Position numbers and translations under genes: made by a program. Positions 25,925-34,900 of a stretch of DNA of 64,000 nt are shown one piece after another. The stretch covers positions 62,001 to 126,000 of the forward strand of contig NZ_CP159831.1 in assembly GCF_047730075.1 (NCBI RefSeq). The letters run 5' to 3'. Within the stretch, counting starts at the first letter, position 1. Each line of letters begins with the position of its first letter. This DNA comes from Njordibacter sp905182035 (GTDB lineage Bacteria; Pseudomonadota; Gammaproteobacteria; Pseudomonadales; Balneatricaceae). The notes beneath the pieces are model-generated. The model saw only the letters and a program-made list of their open reading frames with translations, did not search any database and had not been told where the DNA came from.

Positions 25925-27195
25925 TCTGGTATCGGCCTAAGCCCAACGAAGTTAATTTTTTACCCTGGCTAGAACACTACATAGAATGGAGAAGGCGTAA
26001 GCGGCTATTTTTGTATAGCTCTGCTCTAGTGGTTATTATGTTTGGTCTGGCAGCCTTTGGGTTGTTGTATTTCAACTTACTTCAACTGCAGGCAAATGTG
26101 CAGCGGCAAGTGTTAGAGGAGCTTGAGCAGTTACGGGCACAGCAGCAGCGCTTGTGGTCTGACTCATTAGAGCGGCGCCTCATAGAACGGGATTGGGCCA
26201 TGCAGGCTCAACAAGAATTCAATGCATGGCTGCCAATGCAAGAGCTGTCCCGATTATTAATGATGCTAGAACCTCAACAACAGCTTGTTAGTTGGCAATG
26301 GCAGCCAACTAACTCAGGGCAGCAAGTGGTGTTCACAGTCATGGGACATGGGCAATGGCAACGTTGGTGGCAAGATGCTCTTAAAGTGTGGCCATCTATA
26401 CACATGGAGGCGCTTGGGCCTGAGGGTGATGGCTGGAAGTTTGAAGCGCGTTACCTGCTAGTGCCGAAACCTTTGTCTGTGCCGTCAGATAACGTTGCTG
26501 CAGTACCAGCATCGCAATCTTTTGCCCTACAGCTAACGCCTCAGCCTCTGAGTGTTGGTATTGGAGTAGAGGTTGAGCCTATAGCTTCTATGATCCGTCA
26601 AGTTGCAAAATATGGTCAAGGCGTGGAGGTCGTGCGGGGCCAAGGTATGCAGATAAAAATGCGCTTAGACTTTACCCAGTGGGCCAGTTTGGCACCCTTG
26701 CCTAGTGCGTCTGGTTGGCGGCTGCAAGGCCTTTCTATTCAGCAAACACCCACTCGGCAATGGCAAGTGTCTATGCAGTGGTTGTCAGATAGTGACATTC
26801 TGCCTTCTTATTACATGCTTAGGTTAGCGCCAACTGCTGCGGTTAAAACCAAAATCCATAGGAGCATGCAAAATTATGCTCAAGCATTTCAAACCGAAAC
26901 CTTGCCCACCCAAACGGCACCTGCCCAAAAGTTATTGGTTAAAATCAACCCAGTCCCTGACAAGCTGCAGCTTGCCAATAGCCTTCAGTTTATTGGCCAC
27001 AGCCAGCAACAAGGTCACGTGCCAGTAGCTTGGATCAAGTCTTTGCCGAGTGGCAGGTTGTTGCGGGCTGAAGTGGGCCATCAAATTGACGGCTGGTGTG
27101 TGTCGTTTATTGGCGCACAGGGGGTTCACCTAACTCAGGGACAGCAGGTGATAATACTAGAGCGGCGCTGCCTTGCAGGAGTTTGTCGAAAATGA
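25918..27195 (+). CDS. Fused PilN/PilO/PilP-like inner-membrane assembly protein
   Basis: One protein of 425 residues where Pseudomonas has three. Residues about 1-60 look like PilN: a short cytoplasmic N terminus containing NFLPW, a membrane segment (LFLYSSALVVIMFGLAAFG), then a coiled coil rich in Gln, Glu and Arg. The middle (about 180-290) is a weakly conserved PilO-like region. The end (about 345-420) fits the PilP pattern: LQFIGHSQQQ, VAWIKSLPSGRLLRAEVG, then GVHLTQGQQVIILER. It overlaps both neighbours. The role would be to link a PilM-like protein to the secretin; the middle assignment is inference. Confidence 0.65.
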   Translation: MLVWYRPKPNEVNFLPWLEHYIEWRRRKRLFLYSSALVVIMFGLAAFGLLYFNLLQLQANVQRQVLEELEQLRAQQQRLWSDSLERRLIERDWAMQAQQEFNAWLPMQELSRLLMMLEPQQQLVSWQWQPTNSGQQVVFTVMGHGQWQRWWQDALKVWPSIHMEALGPEGDGWKFEARYLLVPKPLSVPSDNVAAVPASQSFALQLTPQPLSVGIGVEVEPIASMIRQVAKYGQGVEVVRGQGMQIKMRLDFTQWASLAPLPSASGWRLQGLSIQQTPTRQWQVSMQWLSDSDILPSYYMLRLAPTAAVKTKIHRSMQNYAQAFQTETLPTQTAPAQKLLVKINPVPDKLQLANSLQFIGHSQQQGHVPVAWIKSLPSGRLLRAEVGHQIDGWCVSFIGAQGVHLTQGQQVIILERRCLAGVCRK

Positions 27196-28370
27196 ATAAA
27201 ATAAAACCAACGTTGTTTTTGGTGCTACTGCTATCACCATATGTTTGTGCCCAAAAGATCACCATGGATGTACATAAAGTGGCCCTTGTGGATGTGTTGT
27301 ATGAGCTTGCTGAGGCAGCGAAAATGAATTTGGTGCTGACCCATGCACTGGATTTTGAAGTCAGTGTCGTGCTGCAAGACGTGGATGCAACAATGGGGCT
27401 GGCATTAGTCTGTAATAGCGTTGAAGTGGATTGCCAGTTCACTCAAGAAGGATTAGTAGTCGGTGCGGCAACTGATAAATCCAATACAAAAGTATTGCCA
27501 TTGCACATAGTTAAGCTGAGTTATGGCGAGGCAGACACTATATTGCTTGCTCTACAAAACGCCCAATCGATGTTGTCACCTAAAGGTCAGCTACTGGCAG
27601 ATAGTCGTAGCCAACAAATTTTTATTTACGATGATGATGCACATGCCGCCACGTTAATAGAAGCTATTAAAAAATTGGATCAGCCACTTAAACAAATGTT
27701 GATAGAAGGCCGTATAATGATTGCGAAATCAAGCCTCGGTAAATCCAGCGGTTTGGATTTTATCGGTGGGCTGGGGCCACAAATGGCAGCAGCTACTGCA
27801 AAGGGAGGGCAGGTTGGAGTCATGTTTAATCACTTAGGGGGTGGGTTGCAGTTAGGCTTAGTGGGGGCCCATGTAATGTTGAATTTGGAGCTAGCAGCAC
27901 TGGAGGCCAGTGGGCAGGTGCTGACGTTGGCACAGCCACAGATATTAGTACAAGAAGGCTACTCAGGCAGCATTCAAACGGGTCAAGAAGTGCCTTATTT
28001 AGTGGCCACAGATAATGGCCAGCAACAAGAATGGAAGCGTGCGGTATTGGGGTTAACTGTAACGCCGAGGGCATTGCCGACAGATCAGGTGCAGCTAGAT
28101 CTGTTGGTAGTGCAGGATTCTATTGGTGACTTATTACCTAACGGACAGTTGGCTCTCAACACCCATAAATTAAAAACTCGGGCAGTGGTTGGCTTAGGCC
28201 AAACACTGGTATTGGGAGGGGCTCTATATCAACAACAATTGGATAGATTGTTGTCCAGCCCAGCGTTATCGGGGCTGCCCTTTGTAGGTCAGTGGTTTAA
28301 GCAGCAAAAGCAAGGGTCTGAGAGGTTTGAACTCTTAGTTTTTGTGACTCCGCGCATAGTTAACCCTTGA
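27192..28370 (+). CDS. hofQ: HofQ-type short secretin
   Basis: Outer-membrane secretin of 392 residues; HofQ of E. coli has 412 and PilQ about 700. A signal peptide (MNKIKPTLFLVLLLSPYVCA) is followed by a secretin N domain (VLPLHIVKLSYGEADTILLAL) and the secretin core: LTLAQPQILVQEGYSGSIQ, GQEVPYLV, LGLTVTPRALPTD, TRAVVGLGQTLVLGG and the terminal FELLVFVTPRIV. The ATG overlaps the upstream stop (ATGA); the frame is open further upstream inside the previous gene. In gammaproteobacteria the HofMNOPQ set is linked to DNA uptake as nutrient or to competence. PilQ is the alternative name; size favours HofQ. Confidence 0.82.
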   Translation: MNKIKPTLFLVLLLSPYVCAQKITMDVHKVALVDVLYELAEAAKMNLVLTHALDFEVSVVLQDVDATMGLALVCNSVEVDCQFTQEGLVVGAATDKSNTKVLPLHIVKLSYGEADTILLALQNAQSMLSPKGQLLADSRSQQIFIYDDDAHAATLIEAIKKLDQPLKQMLIEGRIMIAKSSLGKSSGLDFIGGLGPQMAAATAKGGQVGVMFNHLGGGLQLGLVGAHVMLNLELAALEASGQVLTLAQPQILVQEGYSGSIQTGQEVPYLVATDNGQQQEWKRAVLGLTVTPRALPTDQVQLDLLVVQDSIGDLLPNGQLALNTHKLKTRAVVGLGQTLVLGGALYQQQLDRLLSSPALSGLPFVGQWFKQQKQGSERFELLVFVTPRIVNP

Positions 28371-28407
28371 TTATATTGATGTTAGTCCCCATAATTTAAC
28401 CGATCCT

Positions 28408-28446
28408 ACCCGGCAGTGAGCATTTAGTGCTTGACGACCGGGTTTT
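28408..28446 (+). terminator. Rho-independent terminator after hofQ
   Basis: ACCCGG (28408-28413) pairs with CCGGGT (28438-28443), with an inner helix GAGCA / TGCTT, followed by a T-rich tract (TTTTGTTGTT). It lies 38 bases past the hofQ stop and should separate the hof cluster from aroK. Confidence 0.72.
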
Positions 28447-28476
28447 GTTGTTGCTGTTCCTAAAAGGAATTCCATT

Positions 28477-28992
28477 GTGAATATATTTTTAATTGGCCCA
28501 ATGGGCGCTGGCAAAAGCACCATCGGGCGTCAGCTCGCACGCGAGCTAAAGCTAGAATTCCTAGATACTGATAGGGAAATTGAGGAAAGATCTGGCGCGG
28601 ATATTCCTTGGATTTTTGATGTTGAAGGCGAGGCTGGTTTCCGTAAGCGCGAAGCTAACATGATTACCGAGTTAACTGAACACAGAGACTTGGTGATGGC
28701 TACAGGTGGTGGTGCGGTAGAGTTAGCTGAAAACCGCCAACATTTGTCAGCACGTGGCACGGTAGTGTATTTATTTGCCACAGTTGAGCAGCAGCTTGAG
28801 CGCACATCAAAAGATAAAAATCGCCCATTGCTTCAAACTGAAGACCCAGAACAGGTGTTACGAGACTTGTTTTCTCATCGTCATGCCTTATATGAAGAAA
28901 CGGCTGACATCCAAGTGGCTACAGGCGCGCAAAATCCACGCTTGTTAGTGGCAGAAATCATTAAACAAATTGAAGCCATTCGCTCCCTATAA
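28477..28992 (+). CDS. aroK: Shikimate kinase
   Basis: Phosphorylates shikimate in the aromatic amino-acid pathway. The 171-residue protein has the P-loop GPMGAGKSTIGRQLA (residues 7-21), the shikimate-binding DTDREIEERSG and FRKREA, the GGGAV motif and the lid KDKNRPLL. GTG 28477 is the start, with AAGGA nine bases upstream. It is followed by aroB, the common pairing, and a terminator separates it from hofQ. Confidence 0.96.
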   Translation: MNIFLIGPMGAGKSTIGRQLARELKLEFLDTDREIEERSGADIPWIFDVEGEAGFRKREANMITELTEHRDLVMATGGGAVELAENRQHLSARGTVVYLFATVEQQLERTSKDKNRPLLQTEDPEQVLRDLFSHRHALYEETADIQVATGAQNPRLLVAEIIKQIEAIRSL

Positions 28993-29037
28993 GTTATCCA
29001 GTCTAACTATAGGCTGCCAAGGGCCAGAGCCATCATC

Positions 29038-30147
29038 ATGACCAGCGCACAACACACATTAACTGTTGATCTAGGTGATCGGAGCTATCCGATTTACATA
29101 GGTAGTGGGCTGTTACAGCAACCAGACCTGCTTTACCAACACATTACTGGCCAGCAAGTGATGGTGGTGACCAATAACACCATAGCCCCCCTATACTTAC
29201 AAACACTGTTAGATGGTTTACAAAGCCTGCAGATCAGCGGCTTGCAAGTAGATAGCTTAGTGCTCGAAGATGGCGAGCAGCATAAACACCTTGATACCGT
29301 GAGTTTGATTTTTGATCACTTGCTACAACAACGCCATAATCGCACGACTACACTAATTGCCTTAGGTGGGGGCGTCATCGGAGACATGACGGGTTACGCT
29401 GCGGCAGCCTATCAGCGTGGTGTGAATTTCATACAAATCCCCACCACTTTATTATCTCAGGTGGATTCTTCTGTGGGTGGAAAAACTGGCGTTAATCACC
29501 CCCTTGGCAAGAACATGATTGGTGCGTTTCATCAGCCTCAATGCGTGATTATTGATACCCACAGCCTACAAACTTTGCCGGCTCGCGAGCTGTCTGCAGG
29601 CCTGGCAGAGGTTATTAAGTATGGCCTGATTGCCGAACCAGATTTCTTTACCTGGTTAGAGCAGAACATACATCAATTGCGTCAGTTGGCACCCCATCTA
29701 ATTAGCCAAGCGATTTATCAATCATGCGCTTGTAAGGCGCGCATTGTGGCCGCTGATGAGCGAGAGCAGGGGCAGCGAGCCTTGCTTAACTTTGGCCACA
29801 CCTTTGGCCACGCTATAGAAACTGAAATGGGTTACGGCAATTGGTTACACGGTGAAGCTGTAGGCGCTGGCATGGCAATGGCGGCAGATTTATCTTGTCG
29901 TTTAGGATGGATTTCATATCAACAGGTGCAACGCATACAAAGTCTGTTACAAGCGTCTGGCTTGCCTTTGTGGGGTCCTGACCAAATGCATGTAGACAGT
30001 TACCTAGCGCATATGCAAGTGGACAAAAAAGTGATCGATGGTACCATTCGTTTAATACTGCTTCAGCAACTAGGTGAAGCTATCGTTACTTCAGACTTTG
30101 GCAACGATTTGTTGCAGAAAACTCTTAATCAGCCATTGGTAGTATAG
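29038..30147 (+). CDS. aroB: 3-dehydroquinate synthase
   Basis: Cyclises DAHP to 3-dehydroquinate, the second step of the shikimate pathway; uses NAD and a divalent metal. The 369-residue protein shows EDGEQHKHL, LGGGVIGDMTGYAAA (NAD binding), IPTTLLSQVDSSVGGKTGVNHPLGKN, and the metal ligands in EVIKYG, NFGHTFGHAIE and HGEAVGAGM. It lies 45 bases after aroK and 12 bases before the DamX-like gene. Confidence 0.97.
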   Translation: MTSAQHTLTVDLGDRSYPIYIGSGLLQQPDLLYQHITGQQVMVVTNNTIAPLYLQTLLDGLQSLQISGLQVDSLVLEDGEQHKHLDTVSLIFDHLLQQRHNRTTTLIALGGGVIGDMTGYAAAAYQRGVNFIQIPTTLLSQVDSSVGGKTGVNHPLGKNMIGAFHQPQCVIIDTHSLQTLPARELSAGLAEVIKYGLIAEPDFFTWLEQNIHQLRQLAPHLISQAIYQSCACKARIVAADEREQGQRALLNFGHTFGHAIETEMGYGNWLHGEAVGAGMAMAADLSCRLGWISYQQVQRIQSLLQASGLPLWGPDQMHVDSYLAHMQVDKKVIDGTIRLILLQQLGEAIVTSDFGNDLLQKTLNQPLVV

Positions 30148-30159
30148 GAGACTAGGACT

Positions 30160-31683
30160 GTGAGCCAGCCCCTACAAAAACCCATCACTAGTGCCAGTCT
30201 TAATGCCGCCTACGCTGCTTATGTGCGCCAATTAGACCAACAAGAAGTAACCGATCAAAGCAATAATTTAGTGGATTTTGAATATCAAGCCAAAGCCCGT
30301 GGCCGTCAATTAGATACACTATTACATTTAAGTCACTTCTCCGATTACCTAGTGCTGATTAGCGCGCCTTCTGGGGCTGGTAAAACAATATTTATTGAAC
30401 AGTTTTTGCGTGTTCAGCCCGCCGGCGCTTGTTTTGTCCATTTGGTACTGCAAGAAACCGCTACTGCGCCATGGATAGTGCGTCAATTAGTTCAACAATT
30501 ACCCCTACAGTTACCTAAGCATGCAAGCCTAGAAGCCAGTATTCTGGCGATACAAGAATTAGCTCAGCAGTTAACATTGCAACAAGAAGTGTTGTTGATT
30601 GTAGTGGATGATGCTCAGTGGCTAGACGAAGATGCACTGGAGCTACTGGCTAATTTATTACCTCGTAGTGCAAAGGTAGACTCTCGTCCCCACGTTATTC
30701 TTTGTGCAGATCTCAGCGTGGTAGAGAGAATTGAAACTCCTCAGTTTGCCGAGCTTAGGCAAGAACGTTTTTATCATTTAGTTCTTGCGCCTTTTAGCCA
30801 AGAAGAAAGTGCCGATTATTTACGCCAACGATTGCAACGGATTGGTATCAACCATGGCCTTGCCCCTATTCAATTATTACAATTACATCAGTTAGCTAAA
30901 GGTAATCCCGGGTACCTTAATATGCTGGCTAATAAAGCCCTGAATAAGGGGGGCTTTGTTCAACAGCCAGGGTTGCCCCTGCTGCACATCTTTGCCACTG
31001 TGATTGTAGTGTCTATACTGGCGGGCATTTGGTTGATAAATGATTTTTCTGCCAATACTGCTGGGCAAAATAATGTGGCGCCTGATGTTGTAGTTATTGA
31101 GCCCATTGTAGAGGAGCCTATGGCTCAGGCGTTGCCGCCATTAGAACCCATAGAGCTGTCACCAGCGCCGAAAAATGTGACTCTAGAACCGAAACTAGAA
31201 CCGAAACTAGAACCTGAAGTTGAGCTAAAGACAGAAGCAAAAGTTGAACCAAAACCTGAGCCCAAGCCAGAGCCTGAGGTTGAGCTAAAGCCAGAACAGC
31301 AAACAGTCGCAATATTACCTGTGCTGGAGCTAGAGCCTTGGCCTAAAGCAACCTCTAAAACAAAGCAGCCCTACAGCTATGGGGCCATGTTAAAATTACC
31401 TAGTGATCATTATAGTTTGCAGGTTCTTGGAGCGCGGTTGGAAACGACTCTAGAGGCGTTTCTTGAGGAGACAAATATCATACAACCCCACTACGTTATT
31501 AAATTAGAGCGCGGTGGCGAGCCTTGGTACATGTTGCTTGTAGGAGATTATGTAAGCCCTAGCGAGGCCCGAGGTGCGATATCATCACTACCTATGACCT
31601 TGCAAAATCAGCAGCCTTGGGCACGGCCTGTGTTAAAAATTCAACAGCAAATTCGTAATAAATTCAACACAAGTGGTGAATAA
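30160..31683 (+). CDS. damX: DamX-like AAA ATPase with C-terminal SPOR domain
   Basis: Inner-membrane cell-division protein that in E. coli binds septal peptidoglycan. The 507-residue product has a cytoplasmic ATPase domain with Walker A SAPSGAGKT near residue 68 and Walker B LLIVVDDAQW near 146; a membrane helix (LLHIFATVIVVSILAGIWLI, about 272-291); a Pro/Glu/Lys-rich periplasmic linker (about 320-385); and a SPOR domain starting HYSLQVLGAR and containing PWYMLLVGDY-like strands. Start is GTG 30160 with AGGA a few bases before. The aroK-aroB-damX order is conserved. E. coli DamX lacks a strong ATPase, so the ExeA-like N terminus may add a function. Confidence 0.82.
   Translation: MSQPLQKPITSASLNAAYAAYVRQLDQQEVTDQSNNLVDFEYQAKARGRQLDTLLHLSHFSDYLVLISAPSGAGKTIFIEQFLRVQPAGACFVHLVLQETATAPWIVRQLVQQLPLQLPKHASLEASILAIQELAQQLTLQQEVLLIVVDDAQWLDEDALELLANLLPRSAKVDSRPHVILCADLSVVERIETPQFAELRQERFYHLVLAPFSQEESADYLRQRLQRIGINHGLAPIQLLQLHQLAKGNPGYLNMLANKALNKGGFVQQPGLPLLHIFATVIVVSILAGIWLINDFSANTAGQNNVAPDVVVIEPIVEEPMAQALPPLEPIELSPAPKNVTLEPKLEPKLEPEVELKTEAKVEPKPEPKPEPEVELKPEQQTVAILPVLELEPWPKATSKTKQPYSYGAMLKLPSDHYSLQVLGARLETTLEAFLEETNIIQPHYVIKLERGGEPWYMLLVGDYVSPSEARGAISSLPMTLQNQQPWARPVLKIQQQIRNKFNTSGE
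31183..31218 (+). repeat. Three 12-bp tandem repeats in the damX linker
   Basis: CTAGAACCGAAA occurs twice in a row and a third time with one change and one shifted base (CTAGAACCTGAA). It encodes repeated Leu-Glu-Pro-Lys/Glu units of the charged linker between membrane helix and SPOR domain, and continues into looser EPKPEPE repeats. Linker length probably varies between strains by slippage. Confidence 0.8.
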
Positions 31684-31939
31684 CTTTTACAAATGCAGCG
31701 AACGTCGGCAATTGTGTAGGTATTTATCCATCTTATAACCAGAATAGTTTGTTTGCCGCGGTTTTCTCAGGTAGGATGTTTGTCCATTTGTTGATTCAAT
31801 ATACTTATAAGCTCTAATAAGAGTTTCTGATTACAGCAAGTGTCCTACTGATTCTTGTCTCATTTTGCAGCAGAAGATGTGGCACTTGTTAACACCCGTG
31901 GTGGCCTTATTGTCATCCAGATTAGCGAGAGAGATGCCG

Positions 31940-34900
31940 ATGAACGCTGGCTTTTTTAATCCCAAAGAATTCAAAGATAACTGTGGTTTTGGACTTATTG
32001 CCCACATGCAGGGTGACCCGAGCCATGATTTACTGCAAAAGGCGATAGAATCCCTAACCTGCATGACCCACCGCGGCGGTATAGCCGCCGATGGTAAGAC
32101 CGGTGATGGTTGTGGCTTGTTGCTACAAATGCCAGATGAGTTTATGCGTCAGGTGGCATTGGATAACTTTTCTGAAGAGTTGGCAGAGTCTTACGGTGTG
32201 GGCATGGTGTTTTTGTCTCAAAATGAAGAGAAAGCTGCGCACTCTCGCAACGTTTTAAACCAAGCTATAGAAGACAACGGCTTAGAAGTTGTGGGTTGGC
32301 GTGAAGTGCCCGTAGACCCATCTTGCCTTGGCCCCATCGGTGCAGATTGTCAGCCGCGTATTGAGCAGGTGTTTGTAAACAGTCCAGGCCTGCGTGGAGA
32401 AGTATTAGAAGCGCGTTTATTAGTAGCCCGCAAAACCACCATGTATGCCTTGGTTTCAGACGAAGAATTTTACGTGTGTAGTTTGTCCCATCGTGTAGTC
32501 TCCTATAAAGGGTTAATGATGCCGGTGGATTTGCCGGTATTCTATAAAGACTTAGGTGACCCGTCTTTGGCAACGGCTATTTGTACCTTCCATCAGCGTT
32601 TCTCTACTAATACTCTGCCGCGCTGGCCTTTGGCTCAACCTTTCCGATTCTTAGCGCACAATGGTGAAATCAACACTATTGAAGGCAACCGTAACTGGGC
32701 TAAAGCCCGTCAAAACATATTATCCACTCCGCTAATTCCAGAACTTCAAGAACTTGAAGGTGTTGTGAATACCACGGGTTCCGATTCCTCCAGTATGGAT
32801 AACATGCTAGAACTCATGGTGCTGGGCGGTATGGATGTATTCCGCGCCCTGCGCTTGATCATGCCGCCAGCTTGGCAAAACGATGAGTTGATGGACCCAG
32901 AACTGCGAGCCTTCTATGAATACAATTCCATGCATATGGAAGCGTGGGATGGTCCAGCAGGGATGGTATTAAACACTGGCCGTTATGCGGTGTGTTTGCT
33001 AGATCGTAATGGTTTACGCCCATCACGTTGGGTGATGACTAAAGATGATTATCTAGTGACGGCCTCTGAAATTGGCACCTTTGAATATGATCCTTTAGAT
33101 GTAGTAGCTAAAGGCCGTGTAGGCCCTGGGCAGATTTTGGCGGTGGACACTCATACTGGCGAAATCATGCACACTAAAGACATTGATGATCGCCTAAAAG
33201 CTTCTCAGCCCTATAAAAAGTGGTTGCGTAAGTCTGCTATTCGCCTAGAAGGCACCTTGGATGAAGAGCAGTGCTTTGAAGACTTCACCGAAGGTGAACT
33301 TAAGCAGCACATGAAGATGTATCAGGTTACCTTTGAAGAGCGTGACCAGGTGCTTCGTCCTTTAGCAGAGAGTGCTCAAGAGGCTGTAGGGTCTATGGGT
33401 GACGATACACCCATGGCCGTGCTATCTAGCCGCGTGCGTTCTGTTTACGAATACTTCCGTCAGCAGTTTGCACAGGTGACTAACCCACCTATAGATCCAT
33501 TGCGCGAAGCTGTAGTGATGTCTTTGGAAACTTGTTTAGGCAAAGAGCGCAACATCTTTCAAGAAGGCCCAGAGCTTGCTAAGCGGATCGTGCTAGGTTC
33601 ACCAATATTGTCGGCCAGTAAATACACAGACTTGCTACACATGAACGTACCGGGCTTTAAGGTGCAGATTATTAACTTAAATTATGAGTTATCTGTTGGT
33701 TTAGAGGCATCTATTAAGGCTGTTTGTAAGCAAGCTGAAGAAGCCGTGCGTAATCGCATTGGCATTTTAGTACTGAGTGACCGTGACATTGAAAAGGGTA
33801 AGCTGCCTATTCCTGCTGCTATGGCTACGGGCGCGGTTCACCACCACCTTACTAATATAGGTTTGCGTTGTGATGCTAACATTGTGGTTGATACTGGCAG
33901 CGCAAGGGATTCTCATCACTTTGCCGTGTTGATTGGTTTTGGTGCTACGGCGGTTTATCCTTATTTGAGCTACCGTGTTATTAACGACATGGTAGCGTCT
34001 GGCGAAATTATTGGTGATCCTACTGCGTGTCATAAAGCTTACCGCAAGGGCATTAATAAAGGCCTGCTCAAGATCATGTCTAAAATGGGCATCTCTACCA
34101 TTGCATCTTACCGTGGGGCGCAGTTATTTGAAGCCATTGGTGTCAGTAGTAAAATTGTTGACCAATGTTTCCACGGCGTGGCCAGCCGTATTGAAGGCGC
34201 ACAATTCTCTGATTTTGAGCTAGATCAGCAAGCTTTAGCGGCAGAAGCCTGGATTGAACGTAAGCCAATCCAACAAGGTGGTCTACTGAAATACATTCAC
34301 GGTGGTGAATACCACGCCTATAACCCGGATATAGTAACTACGGTGCAAACCGCCGTGCAAACGGGTGATTACGAGGTGTATAAAAAATACGCCAAGCTAG
34401 TCAACGAGCGAGGTGTTGCGTCTTTGCGTGACTTGCTTAAGCTCAAGCAAGCTAATGCCATCGACATTAGCGAAGTCGAACCTATAAGCGAAATATTCAA
34501 ACGTTTTGATAGTGCTGGTATGTCTTTAGGTGCCTTGTCGCCAGAGGCCCATGAAGCCCTAGCTATGGCTATGAACGAATTAGGTAGCCGTTCTAATTCT
34601 GGTGAAGGTGGTGAAGACCCTGTGCGTTACGGCACCAATAAGCGTTCTAAAATTAAGCAAATCGCTTCTGGTCGTTTTGGTGTAACACCAGCTTACCTAA
34701 TGAGTGCAGAAGTATTGCAAATAAAAGTGGCCCAAGGTGCTAAGCCGGGCGAAGGTGGACAGCTACCAGGGGGTAAGGTTAATGACCTTATTGCCACCTT
34801 GCGTTATTCCGTACCTGGAGTCACTCTAATTTCTCCGCCACCACATCACGATATTTATTCTATTGAAGATTTGGCGCAGCTTATTTTCGACTTGAAGCAA

